Assembly: GCF_000172975.1 (NCBI RefSeq)
Contig: NZ_ABTR02000001.1
Coordinates: 684,001-748,000 of the forward strand
Origin: Dethiosulfovibrio peptidovorans DSM 11002
GTDB lineage: Bacteria > Synergistota > Synergistia > Synergistales > Dethiosulfovibrionaceae
Direction: 5' to 3'
DNA length: 64,000 nt
The position numbers and the translations under genes are program-made. Below, one piece after another: positions 8,378-16,824 of the stretch. The notes below the pieces were generated by a model. The model was not told where the DNA came from, made no database searches, and worked only from the letters and a program-made list of their open reading frames with translations. The first letter of the stretch is position 1; the number at the start of each line of letters is the position of its first letter.

Positions 8378-9910
8378 TTAGAGTCGGGCCAAACCTCTAT
8401 CCTCTTTCTTCAGCTTGAACCGTTTAACCAGCGACATCATGGAAGAGGCTCCTTCGGCCATGGCCTGAGCCTCCAGAGAAACTCCCTCGGAGGCCTTGGC
8501 GGTCTCCTCCGAAGCCCCTCTTATGGCCTCCATCATGCGAACGGTATCGAAGTTGGCGTTGGTGACCTGATCTATCGAGGAGGTCATCTCCAGAGACCGG
8601 TTCAACTCCTCCTGGGCTCCCTTGGCGGATTCGACCGCCTCTGAGAGAATAGAGCCGGTCCTCTCGGTGGCCTCTATTGACTCTACCGAGTGTTCCTCAA
8701 GCTCAACTATTATCTTGGCAACCTTGTCGGCCGACAGGGCCGATTCCTCCGCAAGCTTACGGACCTCCTCGGCTACCACGGCAAACCCCCGACCGGCCTC
8801 TCCGGCCCGGGCTGCCTCTATGGCGGCGTTAAGGGCCAACAGGTTAGTCTGATCCGCTATCCTAGTGATATCCCCTACGAAGCCGCTGATGGAATCCACC
8901 GATCCTGCCAGGTCCCTTATGCGTCCTATGCTTTCCCTGGACACCCCGCCAGCTTCCTCCATCTTGGAGATGGCTTGCTCGACCTTGCCCACCGCTTTCT
9001 GGGTAACCTCGGAGCTTCTCTGGGATGCCTCTGCTCCCTCCGTGGCAGACGAGGCCGACATCTGGGCGCTCTCCGCCACCTCCTGCACGGAAGCCCCGCT
9101 TTCCTGCAAAGCCGCCGAGTTGCTCTCAGCCAGAGAGGCTACCTTCTCGACGGACGAACGGATCTCCTCCATAGAGGCGTTGGCCTCCTCGGAGAGGGCC
9201 GCCAGACTGGTGGATCTGTCGGAGACCGACTGGGCCTCCTCGACCACCGAGCCGACTATGTCACGAAGGCCCTCGACCATCTCTGAGAGTGAGTCGGCCA
9301 TACGGCCCACCTCGTCGCCGGAGGAGGTCTGGAACTCGTCCCTGGTTATAGTGAGGTCGCCGTCCTTTGCTCTGCTCGCCAAGAGAGAGGCCGCCTTTAT
9401 GGGACGTACCATTCTGCTCACGAAGAACAGGACTACTCCGGCCAGCACCGCAAGGGCCGCTACTCCGACCATGATTCCCATGGTCATTATAGAGTCCGCC
9501 TCCTGATAGATCATGTCGTAGGGCAAGGCGATCTGCACCGACCAGGGAGCTCCGTACCTGTCCACCTCCACTGGCTGGAAGGTGTCCATGGATATGTCCA
9601 CCCCGACCACTCCTATGACCTTTCCACCCAGCTTCACCGGCACGCAGAGGGATGTCATCATGATCATCTTGCCCCCTACCTCCCATTCTGCCGGATCGAA
9701 GATTAGAGGCTCCCCGGTCTTCTTGGGCACCAGGTAGTAGTCGGACGTCTCCTATCCCACGCAGGGATCGTGCAGTATATCTCCGCCGGAATGCACCAGA
9801 TAGGGAATATAGCGCCCGGTATCGTCGTGTCCCACGGCCGACGAAAAGGCCAGAAACGAGATCGTCAGGATCACCGTCAGAAGCTTGGTCTTCAGACTCC
9901 AGTTTTTCAT
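8378..9910 (-). pseudogene. Broken Cache-domain chemoreceptor: internal deletion plus in-frame TAG
   Basis: Reading from the ATG at 9910 (AGGAGAG about 9 bases upstream) gives a normal TM1 start, MKNWSLKTKLLTVILTI. It then jumps directly to GHDDTGRYIPY, a segment that in dCache receptors comes only after roughly 100 or more sensor residues. Codon 53 (9752-9754) is TAG where relatives have a Tyr codon, between DPCVG and [11 protein letters not shown]. The frame then runs on undamaged for 458 codons: distal Cache part, TM2 about 142-166, HAMP and a complete signalling hairpin with [18 protein letters not shown] restart at the GTG at 9730 would lack TM1. I read it as a recent pseudogene; readthrough or a sequencing error at the TAG remain possible. 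Confidence 0.82.
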
Positions 9911-9960
9911 GTTCGATCGCTCTCCTCATGTTCAGAGATATTATCCCTGTATGCTTATCT

Positions 9961-9993
9961 AAAAATACCCCCTTGTATTTTACATCAAGGGGG
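9961..9993 (-). terminator. Terminator of the spermidine synthase gene
   Basis: The stem CCCCCTTG/CAAGGGGG with a 10-base loop is followed on the minus strand by TATTTTTAG. It lies 44 bases after the speE stop. Confidence 0.8.
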
Positions 9994-10036
9994 GCAGAGC
10001 GATCAAAGATCTTATGCGACTAAAAGTGCCGTGTCT

Positions 10037-10909
10037 TTAGTAATGGCTTTCAACGCCTTCTCCATTTTCCAACATATCGACCAGAAAGGGGGGAAGGGCG
10101 AAGGACGCCCTGTGGACGTCGGAGGTGTAGTACTTGAGTCCTTTAGGGGCCTCTCTCAGCGGCTTCGAAGGATCGTGCCTCTTGGAGCCTATGGCATATA
10201 CCCACATTCCAGAGGGATAGGTGGGCATGAAGCCCAGATAGGGATGTACCGAAGGGAAGACCTCCTTCATGGCACGATAGGCCGGAACCATTATGGCGGC
10301 GTCGGTGAAGGGCGACTCTATGTGGGTCACCATGAAGCCGTCGTCGGACAGGGCGTCCCACACGTCCCTGTAGAAGGGCGACTGGAAGAGTCCTGCCGCC
10401 ATGTCCACCGGATCGGTAGCGTCGACTATTATCACGTCGAACTCCCCTCGGTGGTCCTTCATGTAGACCATGGCGTCCATAGGCCTTATCTCCGCCTTTG
10501 GATCGTCCATGGCACAGCTCAAAGTCGGGAAGAATTCCCTGGAGGTTTTTATTACCTCCTCGTCTATATCCACCAGAACGGCCTTTTCAACCGACTCGTG
10601 TTTTACCGCCTCTCTGAGCGAGCCACCGTCTCCCCCTCCGACGATGAGGACCTTTTTAGGGTTAGGATGGGAACAGAGGGGCACGTGGGCCATCATCTCG
10701 TGATAGCAGAACTCGTCCTTCTCCGTCACCTGAATTGCCCCATCCAGGACCAGCATACGGCCGTACTCGGCGGTCTCCAGTGCCAGCAGAGACTGATAGG
10801 GAGTCTCCTTCCGAACCAGCTCTCCCGTCACCCTCAGGGACAGGCGCAGATGTTTTGTGGACTCCTCGGTAAACCACACTTCGTTGTGTCTCTTCTCTCG
10901 GGAAATCAT
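10037..10909 (-). CDS. speE: Spermidine synthase (polyamine aminopropyltransferase)
   Basis: SpeE moves the aminopropyl group of decarboxylated S-adenosylmethionine to putrescine in the cytoplasm. The 290-residue protein has the usual size and order: N-terminal beta domain with YGRMLVLDGAIQVTEKDEF and HEMMAHVPL; SAM-fold motif VLIVGGGDGG; VDIDEEVI; the catalytic Asp region VIIVDATDPV (most family members have DSTDP); and MPTYPSGMW. The ATG at 10909 follows AAAGGGG. It is a single-gene unit between two terminators. No SAM decarboxylase or putrescine-forming gene is in the window. Confidence 0.94.
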   Translation of the reverse strand: MISREKRHNEVWFTEESTKHLRLSLRVTGELVRKETPYQSLLALETAEYGRMLVLDGAIQVTEKDEFCYHEMMAHVPLCSHPNPKKVLIVGGGDGGSLREAVKHESVEKAVLVDIDEEVIKTSREFFPTLSCAMDDPKAEIRPMDAMVYMKDHRGEFDVIIVDATDPVDMAAGLFQSPFYRDVWDALSDDGFMVTHIESPFTDAAIMVPAYRAMKEVFPSVHPYLGFMPTYPSGMWVYAIGSKRHDPSKPLREAPKGLKYYTSDVHRASFALPPFLVDMLENGEGVESHY

Positions 10910-10941
10910 GGCGAATAACCCCTTTCGATGCTTTTATGCCG

Positions 10942-10988
10942 AAAAAAGAACCCCCGGCACAGACATTGTACAGTCTGGCACCGGGGGT
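10942..10988 (-). terminator. Terminator after the Hsp70-like/transglycosylase operon
   Basis: The stem CCCCCGGTGCCAGAC pairs with GTCTGTGCCGGGGG (one mismatch or bulge, 8-base loop) and is followed on the minus strand by TTCTTTTTT. It lies 58 bases after the transglycosylase stop and just before speE. Confidence 0.85.
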
Positions 10989-11045
10989 GTACATCTTGAC
11001 CTCGTAGCTATCTTCACCAAAGTGCCACCGCATCCCCTGTCAACA

Positions 11046-11669
11046 TCAAAGTTTTTTGCGCAACATATCCACCTGGTCGGAATAATATCGGTGTATCTTG
11101 GTGCGGTAGGAGGCGATGCTTCTACCCCTGTAGATATCCAGGGCCTTGTCCACGTTTCCTCCCCTTTTGAGGGCATCCCTCAACATATAGCAGCCGACGT
11201 ATATGTTCGGCCTGGAATGGAGCAGCTTCGAGGCGGATTTTATCGTGGGGAATACCCTGGGAATCCACTTTCTGTTGGCCTTCCAGTTTATCTGCATCAG
11301 GCCATAGGCCTTGCCGCTCTTGGCCCTCACCTTTACGGTGGATTCCTTCACTATGATAGAGGACACTAGGAAGGGATCCACCCCGTATTTTCTCGATATG
11401 GCCTCCACCAAAGACGCGTAGGTCCTGGCTGCCTTGGTACTGATGCCGGGGTTCTTCGCCTTGAAATAGGAGGTCATAACCGACACCCTGGCCTTGGCGT
11501 AACGTCTGGACCGGTGTTTTTCCATGTAGTTCCAGGCCGGACTGCCCCGGAAGACCCAACTGTAGGACTCAGCGGCGGGAGACAACACCAGGGTCGATAA
11601 GATCACAGTCAAGATCACCCACAGGACAGTCCGAGACGCTCTTTCCGGTGAAACCGCTCTAGTCTTCAC
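11046..11669 (-). CDS. Exported lytic transglycosylase (SLT family)
   Basis: This 207-residue protein has an N-terminal membrane or signal helix (about 14-36, VLWVILTVILSTLVLSPAA) and one SLT (family 1) lysozyme-like domain from about 88. The catalytic Glu is in IIVKESTV, and KAYGLMQINW is the family's GLMQI motif. It should cleave peptidoglycan glycan strands in the periplasm, giving anhydromuramic ends. The GTG at 11669 follows AGGAGG at 8 bases and overlaps the end of the Hsp70-like gene by 11 bases. Co-translation suggests that wall cleavage is part of the job of this operon. Confidence 0.88.
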   Translation of the reverse strand: MKTRAVSPERASRTVLWVILTVILSTLVLSPAAESYSWVFRGSPAWNYMEKHRSRRYAKARVSVMTSYFKAKNPGISTKAARTYASLVEAISRKYGVDPFLVSSIIVKESTVKVRAKSGKAYGLMQINWKANRKWIPRVFPTIKSASKLLHSRPNIYVGCYMLRDALKRGGNVDKALDIYRGRSIASYRTKIHRYYSDQVDMLRKKL

Positions 11670-13614
11670 GGGAGACTCCTCCTTCCAGTTGATTCAGCAT
11701 GGACAAAGCCGCTATCTCCTTTCGGACCATCTCCTCCACCGAGGCCATTAGCTCCGGCTCCAGAGCGGTCCATTCTCTTCTCACACCGTCTTGAAGGCCG
11801 TCGGAGATGGCCTTTTTAGACTTAGCGACGGCCTTCTCCACCGCACTTTCCGAAACGACAGCTCGTGCCATCATCTTCGGTATGGATATGTCCCTAAACC
11901 CTTTCCTCATCCTCTCTCGACCCAACGCGTAACCACCGAGACCTATGACTCCGCCCAGAAACAGTCCGGGCAAACCCGAGGCTATGAGGGCCATTCCCCC
12001 TCCACCACAGATAGAGGCGACCACGGCTCCTGCCAGGACAGCTGCGACCCTGTCCATTCCGGAGGACAGCCCCGCCACGGGGGATATGCCGCTCATGTCC
12101 AGGGCGGACAGAACATCCGGCCTCTCCTCTCCGAGACCGAGTTCCAGATGTCTAGGCATGGAGCGTACTCCGTTTTTCCTGAACCAGAGGGCCAGTTTTT
12201 CAAGTACCATGACGGGGATCTTCTCCGAGGCCGATCTGAGATGTTCCGTCACCTTACGGTCGACCGAGCCCCTTCTGTCCTCCATGGCGGAAGTCACCAT
12301 CTTCTCGAAGGCGGAGATCTTCCCTCCGGTTCTTCGGAATTCCTCGAGGGCTGGAATTACCGCCTCTCCGATCAAAAGGGACGCCACGTCGTCGGACGCA
12401 CGGTCCACCGTTTCCTCCAGCACAGGATCGATCACGTCGATCCGGACCTCCTCCACGAAACGATGCAGGTCTCTCCGGAGCGACGACAGGGTCTGGCCAT
12501 TTTTGTTCTTCAGCGCCGGGAACAGAGCCAGACCTCGGGAGACTACCCCGTAGGGCTGGTCGCTCCTTATCAGCCTGGCCTCGGGCATGATCCTCTGTAC
12601 GAGGTCCGACACGAAGGGCCAGAGACTGCTCCCCCCCGCCAATATGACTGAATCCGCTCCGTCACAGCTCAGGACAAGGTTTTCCAGTCGATCCACAAGG
12701 TTTTCCGGACCATCCGAACCGGGACAGTCTCCCCCTATTGAACGGATCATGTCCTCGGTGGGACGATAGTCGGAGATCCTCTCCATGAACTCGTCCCATC
12801 CCAGCCGTCGAATGCCGCCGTAGGCTCCGGCGGTCCCGCTCCACAGCACCGACCTGTCCCGGGCCATGGTCGTGGAGAAGCTTTCCTTTAGGATCCTGCT
12901 CCAATACCAGTGGACGAAATATGACGTTCCCTCGTCCATACTCTCCTCCAGACCGGGGTTTCTCTCGCAAAGGATCCGAAAGAACAGGTCGTCGAAAAGC
13001 CTTCCTCCCAGGGACCAGTCTCCCCAGGACGACCGAACCGATAGCCCCTCCAGGGAGGCCAGATCGCAGGTGCCTCCTCCGAAGTCCAGTACCAGCACCC
13101 GTTCCATGGCCTCCGACGGCGCCATGTCCCTCTGGGAGATGTGGTAGAGCAGGGCCCCGAGAGGCTCCTCCAGGGTCTTCACTCTACCGTAACCGGCCTC
13201 GAAGGCGGCGGAGGTCAGTGCGTCGAGGTAGGATCCGACGGCCTGACAGGGAACCCCGAAATAGACCTCTCTGGAGAGGGGATCGAAGGGGATGTGCCTG
13301 GCCTCGGCCTCCTCTCTAACGGAGGACAGAAAGGCCACGGCGGCCCTGTAGCTCTCACGGTCCCTGTCTATCTCGGGCTTGAAGCGGGTTATCAGTTTAA
13401 GAGACCGTCTCTCCTCCTCGGTAGACTCTCCCCAGGTGTTGAGGGCCATGGACCCCACAAGAGGGGATCTTCCATCTCTGTAGAGCACCACCGTGTCCAT
13501 CCCGGTACGGTCCGCGATGAAATCCACCGGGGAGGGCAGAAGCTCGTCCGAAGGGCACTTGCAGAAATAGGAGTTGGATGTGCCGAAGTCGACCGCCAGA
13601 ACCGGCCTGGTCAT
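11659..13614 (-). CDS. Hsp70-like ATPase with C-terminal membrane hairpin
   Basis: The first 370 residues form an Hsp70/actin-fold ATPase: VDFGTSNSYF (phosphate 1), VLVLDFGGGTCDLA (phosphate 2) and VILAGGSSLWPFV (adenosine loop). There is no canonical DnaK substrate-binding domain. A helical region (about 380-515) leads to a long Gly-rich hydrophobic stretch, about 523-562, likely a membrane hairpin, then a charged helical tail to 651. It is therefore probably a membrane-bound Hsp70 relative rather than a general chaperone; its client is unknown. The ATG follows GGAGGT and overlaps the upstream gene by four bases. Hydrophobic hairpins between helices also occur in bacterial dynamins, so a remodelling role is conceivable but unproven. 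Confidence 0.85.
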   Translation of the reverse strand: MTRPVLAVDFGTSNSYFCKCPSDELLPSPVDFIADRTGMDTVVLYRDGRSPLVGSMALNTWGESTEEERRSLKLITRFKPEIDRDRESYRAAVAFLSSVREEAEARHIPFDPLSREVYFGVPCQAVGSYLDALTSAAFEAGYGRVKTLEEPLGALLYHISQRDMAPSEAMERVLVLDFGGGTCDLASLEGLSVRSSWGDWSLGGRLFDDLFFRILCERNPGLEESMDEGTSYFVHWYWSRILKESFSTTMARDRSVLWSGTAGAYGGIRRLGWDEFMERISDYRPTEDMIRSIGGDCPGSDGPENLVDRLENLVLSCDGADSVILAGGSSLWPFVSDLVQRIMPEARLIRSDQPYGVVSRGLALFPALKNKNGQTLSSLRRDLHRFVEEVRIDVIDPVLEETVDRASDDVASLLIGEAVIPALEEFRRTGGKISAFEKMVTSAMEDRRGSVDRKVTEHLRSASEKIPVMVLEKLALWFRKNGVRSMPRHLELGLGEERPDVLSALDMSGISPVAGLSSGMDRVAAVLAGAVVASICGGGGMALIASGLPGLFLGGVIGLGGYALGRERMRKGFRDISIPKMMARAVVSESAVEKAVAKSKKAISDGLQDGVRREWTALEPELMASVEEMVRKEIAALSMLNQLEGGVSRED

Positions 13615-14399
13615 CTCGAGGACCTCCGTCGCACCAGGCCCTTGACGACCAGAGACCCGTCTCTGAAGACCGGAGCTCTCTCAACCGTCACAGGAGTACC
13701 CTCTTCGTAGTGTCCGAAGCTCTCGTAGGTCTCGGATAACTCGGAGCTCCAGACCATGGTCGAAGGTGCGGGAGAGTGGACTCCGGGGCGGTAAGTCGAC
13801 GGACCTCCGTACCCCCGGTTCTCCCCCTCTATCAGGAGGGCCTCCACCGCCGTCTCCAGCTGATCCCTGGGGACAGCCCTCAGATCGGCCAGAGCCCTTC
13901 CTATCCAGAGATCGTCCGAAACCCTCCTTGGATCCTCCGTCCCGTCCTCCACTGCCCTTTCGATCCTCTCCCTTGCGACAGACAGCATTATCTCGAGCCG
14001 CCTCTCCATCTCCTTCAGGTCGACCGATTCGGTCTTTCTACGGAAGAAGGACAGCCCTGTGGCCCCGAGGGCCGTACCCAGAAACAGGGGGAACTCCCCG
14101 GTCATACCCAGCGAGATCAGGGCAGGGGAGACGACAAGCCATCCCAACATGGCTCCTATGAAGACCGGTGCGGCGCTCCAGACCCGGTCGAATCCGTATA
14201 GGTAGGGGGTGTCTCCCGGGTCCATCTCCAGAGGAGCCAGCCTTATAGCCCCCTCTCTATCCGGGTTTTCCAAAGCCATATCGTCTATCATCCTGGAGAG
14301 GGCGACCCTCCAGGCTCTTTTCATCGGGTCGTCGCCGGGAAGGGATCGTTTAGCCTCCTCCAATCCCTCCAGGACGGCCGATCTACAGAGATCTTCCAT
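13611..14399 (-). CDS. Membrane protein of unknown function, partner of the Hsp70-like ATPase
   Basis: This 262-residue protein is not recognised. Residues 1-70 are helical and charged. Two hydrophobic segments at about 75-95 and 100-118 probably form a hairpin, with both ends in the cytoplasm. A helical region (RRLEIMLSVARERIERAVED) and a Pro/Ser-rich linker follow, then a C-terminal strand-rich piece ending FRDGSLVVKGLVRRRSSR. The ATG at 14399 follows GGAGG. The stop overlaps the start of the Hsp70-like gene (13611-13614), so the two proteins are probably made together; a regulator or adaptor of the ATPase is a fair guess only. Confidence 0.75.
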   Translation of the reverse strand: MEDLCRSAVLEGLEEAKRSLPGDDPMKRAWRVALSRMIDDMALENPDREGAIRLAPLEMDPGDTPYLYGFDRVWSAAPVFIGAMLGWLVVSPALISLGMTGEFPLFLGTALGATGLSFFRRKTESVDLKEMERRLEIMLSVARERIERAVEDGTEDPRRVSDDLWIGRALADLRAVPRDQLETAVEALLIEGENRGYGGPSTYRPGVHSPAPSTMVWSSELSETYESFGHYEEGTPVTVERAPVFRDGSLVVKGLVRRRSSR

Positions 14400-14542
14400 G
14401 TTAACGCCTCCGAACTCGTCTTCTGATTTCAGCCATTGCGACAGGCTCTATAATACATCCTGCGGCACTTGTGGGGATAGGAACTCTGGATTATGCTGGG
14501 ATATCCGAAGCGACCAATCTCGGTCGGGAAAGGGGACGTTCG

Positions 14543-15076
14543 ATGAACAGAAGAGGTTTTTCCGGCATTGTGGCCCTGATATTGCTGCTTATATCCCTGA
14601 TCCTTGGGACCTTGGCCGGTCTCATGGGAAGAAGGGGCGACGATAAAACCGATATGCCGATCTCCACTCCGGGCTACGTATCCGGCGACACCACCGAGGA
14701 GATGATCGCCTCGCCGGTGGCCCCTACCGATCCGGGGCCACACAGGAAGCCCCAGAAGCCGAAGGTGGAATCCTACAGCATAGGCGGGATGGGGTCCACC
14801 GAAAGGGTTCCGGTGGACCTTCCCGATCAGGATCCATCCGACGACCTGGCTACCGGAGAGGAACGAGAGAAACCGTCGATAAAGCTGCCCAAGGAGCTTG
14901 AGGAGCTGGGAGACAAGATGAAAGGCCATCTTGACGCCTTCGACGAAGCCACCAGACAGACCCTCAAGTCGGTCCTGGACTCCATAGAGCTGGACGAGCT
15001 GAGCCCCGACGAGGCTACCATACGCCCGAAAGGCGACGGACTGGAGCTGCGGTTCTCCCTACCCACAGGAGACTAA
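14543..15076 (+). CDS. Single-pass membrane protein of unknown function
   Basis: This 177-residue protein has a hydrophobic N-terminal helix at about 9-28 (IVALILLLISLILGTLAGLM) and then a Pro-, Asp- and Glu-rich, probably extended region. A short helical segment (KLPKELEELGDKMKGHLDAF) precedes a final strand-like part, GDGLELRFSLPTGD. The topology is probably one anchor with the rest outside the cytoplasm, because the start MNRRGF is positive. The ATG at 14543 follows AAAGGGGAC; a longer frame to 14471 has no ribosome site. It is divergent from the Hsp70-like operon and its stop overlaps the end of the convergent secreted-protein gene by four bases. Confidence 0.65.
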   Translation: MNRRGFSGIVALILLLISLILGTLAGLMGRRGDDKTDMPISTPGYVSGDTTEEMIASPVAPTDPGPHRKPQKPKVESYSIGGMGSTERVPVDLPDQDPSDDLATGEEREKPSIKLPKELEELGDKMKGHLDAFDEATRQTLKSVLDSIELDELSPDEATIRPKGDGLELRFSLPTGD

Positions 15077-15492
15077 CGCTCCGAGAGGATCACGATACGG
15101 TCCAGAGGGATCCATGCCCCCACGACGTAACTGCCGTTCCTCTCTCCGCCTAGAACCATAACGTCCTCGAAGAGCCCTCCGTCGGTCTCCGATTTGTCGG
15201 AGGGCTCCGTTCCTGTCAACTCGTGGGACAGAAGATAGCAGTTGAGAAAGAGAGACACCCTGGCGGCTCTGCGACACCGCAGCATCTCCGAGGGAGTTCC
15301 CCTCTCGGGCAGGGGGGCCTCCCCCGCCACGTAGGCCAGTTCACTCTCCCAGTCGACCTCCCCGTAGCGAAAAGGCTGGATCCCTTGGACCATACCGTTA
15401 GCCATCCAGATCTCCGGAATCGACGTAGAGGCGAGACAGACAGAGCCGACCACCAGGACAAAAAAGACGGCAAAAAACGGAACCGGTCTCAT
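15073..15492 (-). CDS. Small exported protein of unknown function
   Basis: This 139-residue protein has a clear signal peptide (FFAVFFVLVVGSVCLAS, cleavage near residue 22) and no recognised domain. Two Cys remain in the mature part (near RCRRAARVSLFLNCYLL) and could form a disulfide. The C-terminal segment GSYVVGAWIPLDRIVILSER looks like a beta-hairpin. The ATG at 15492 follows GAGG and overlaps the stop of the FlgT-like gene upstream, so the two are coupled and probably act in the same compartment. Confidence 0.7.
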   Translation of the reverse strand: MRPVPFFAVFFVLVVGSVCLASTSIPEIWMANGMVQGIQPFRYGEVDWESELAYVAGEAPLPERGTPSEMLRCRRAARVSLFLNCYLLSHELTGTEPSDKSETDGGLFEDVMVLGGERNGSYVVGAWIPLDRIVILSER

Positions 15493-16604
15493 CTCGATCG
15501 CCTCGCTCCCACAGTAGCGGCGGTCAGATCGACCACCTCGAGCCCGCTACCGTCCAGTATCACAGCCACGTCCTCCGCCGTTCCGTCCACCGTGACGTCA
15601 AGCTCCAGCCTGCCGGAACGGAAGGACCGACGATAGACTCCGACCACCCCGGGAGACTCCCTCAGGGCCGCCTCCAGTTCCCTGACGGACCCGAAGTCCA
15701 TTCCATCCACAGAGACCCTGATCAAGCGACCGGGAACGCCGTTTCCCCCGCCGGTCAAGGCATAGGCCACCTCGTTCACCAGAGAGAAGGAGGCCTTTTC
15801 CGCCGCTTCCTTGAGCCCCTTGACGGCCCCGTCCCTCTCGCTGAAGCCCTTGGACCTTACCTCCGGAACCTCCACGGCCAAACTCTGACCGGTCTGGGCG
15901 ATCACGGCCTTAAGCCTGAGAAGAGTCCTGACTCCGTATATGGTCTGCCCGGACATCTTCTGGGCCGTAAAGGAGGATGACTGTCCCTTGCCGAAGATAA
16001 GGACGTCGGCGTCGAAATAACGAGCCAGCGCGGCCAGCTCCGCCTCGTCCCCGGCTATCTTGGCCGCCTCCACCCTCTTGGAGGCTATGGCGTCCAGCTG
16101 TCCCTTGTCCTGCATGAGATACCCCGCCCTCTGGAAGGCCGACTCGACCTCGCCCTCGGCGGCGGAAAGAAACGGGCGATCATCTCCTATCATCTCGTCC
16201 ACCAGGACCACCACCCTGGGGTTGCCGAGGGCATCTATCACGGCCGGACCGAGAACCCCGTCCAGGGCCGTCTCCTCCACCTCACAGCGACCCTTAATGT
16301 GCAGTATTCCGTCTTCGGTACGCCACTCCTTCGATATCTCCAGATTCTTGACCAACCCTCTGGAACCGGAGAAAACCCTGTCCCTGACCACCTGGAAGTC
16401 CTTCATCTCCGTGATGCCCTCCACCCTGGCACCTATGGCCCTCTCCAGGGCGTTTCTGTATAGCTGCCTCTTGGCCTCCTCTCTGGCAGCTGAGACGTTA
16501 CCGTCCACCACTGCCGCCTCCCCCTCTGCCTCGATCGTCCGAGCCTCGGTGGTGCAGACGGAGAGGAACACGATCGATATAAGAACTAGAACAAGTTTTT
16601 TCAT
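15489..16604 (-). CDS. Exported FlgT/LPP20-like protein
   Basis: This 371-residue protein has a signal peptide (LVLVLISIVFLSVCTT). Residues 24-110 match the pattern of the FlgT N-terminal/LPP20-like domain: EAEGEAAV, then a helix AREEAKRQLYRNALERAIGA, then a strand HIKGRCEVEE. The middle part (about 125-250) resembles the FlgT middle domain, with ADVLIFGKGQSSS. The C-terminus (about 295-370) has a repeat-like pattern, LIRVSVDGMDFGSVRELEAALRE. FlgT of Vibrio is a flagellar H-ring protein, but such domains also occur in outer-membrane-associated proteins without flagella, and no flagellar gene is nearby. The start follows a GGAGGGAAGG tract. Confidence 0.65.
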   Translation of the reverse strand: MKKLVLVLISIVFLSVCTTEARTIEAEGEAAVVDGNVSAAREEAKRQLYRNALERAIGARVEGITEMKDFQVVRDRVFSGSRGLVKNLEISKEWRTEDGILHIKGRCEVEETALDGVLGPAVIDALGNPRVVVLVDEMIGDDRPFLSAAEGEVESAFQRAGYLMQDKGQLDAIASKRVEAAKIAGDEAELAALARYFDADVLIFGKGQSSSFTAQKMSGQTIYGVRTLLRLKAVIAQTGQSLAVEVPEVRSKGFSERDGAVKGLKEAAEKASFSLVNEVAYALTGGGNGVPGRLIRVSVDGMDFGSVRELEAALRESPGVVGVYRRSFRSGRLELDVTVDGTAEDVAVILDGSGLEVVDLTAATVGARRSR

Positions 16605-16636
16605 TACCTTCCCTCCTTTCCCTACTCTACTATTTC

Positions 16637-16666
16637 ATGGTATGGTTTTTGTGACCTGAAAGTCAA
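16637..16666 (-). promoter_or_regulatory. Possible promoter for the FlgT-like/exported-protein pair
   Basis: On the minus strand TTGACT (16661-16666) and TACCAT (16637-16642) are 18 bases apart, about 33 bases before the start codon. The -10 is imperfect. Confidence 0.4.
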
Positions 16667-16824
16667 CGGGGTCACATCGTGAAGAGGAACCTGCTATAAT
16701 GTTTTTCAGGGAAGACTTTGAGGCCGGATTTATGCTATTATTTTCGACGTAAGTCGATAGCGATGGACAGACAGGAGAAAAATCTCCGGCGTTTGTCCGC
16801 CGGACAGCAAAAGGAGATGGGATA

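Noticed and set aside
9752-9754. TAG in the chemoreceptor read as a pyrrolysine or suppressor codon
   Set aside because: There is no pyrrolysine gene or suppressor tRNA in the window, and the gene also has an internal sensor deletion, so simple decay explains it better.
9261-9929. 222-codon minus-strand frame starting next to the broken receptor
   Set aside because: It is out of frame with the receptor, lacks motifs, and only reflects the open frame opposite the real codons.
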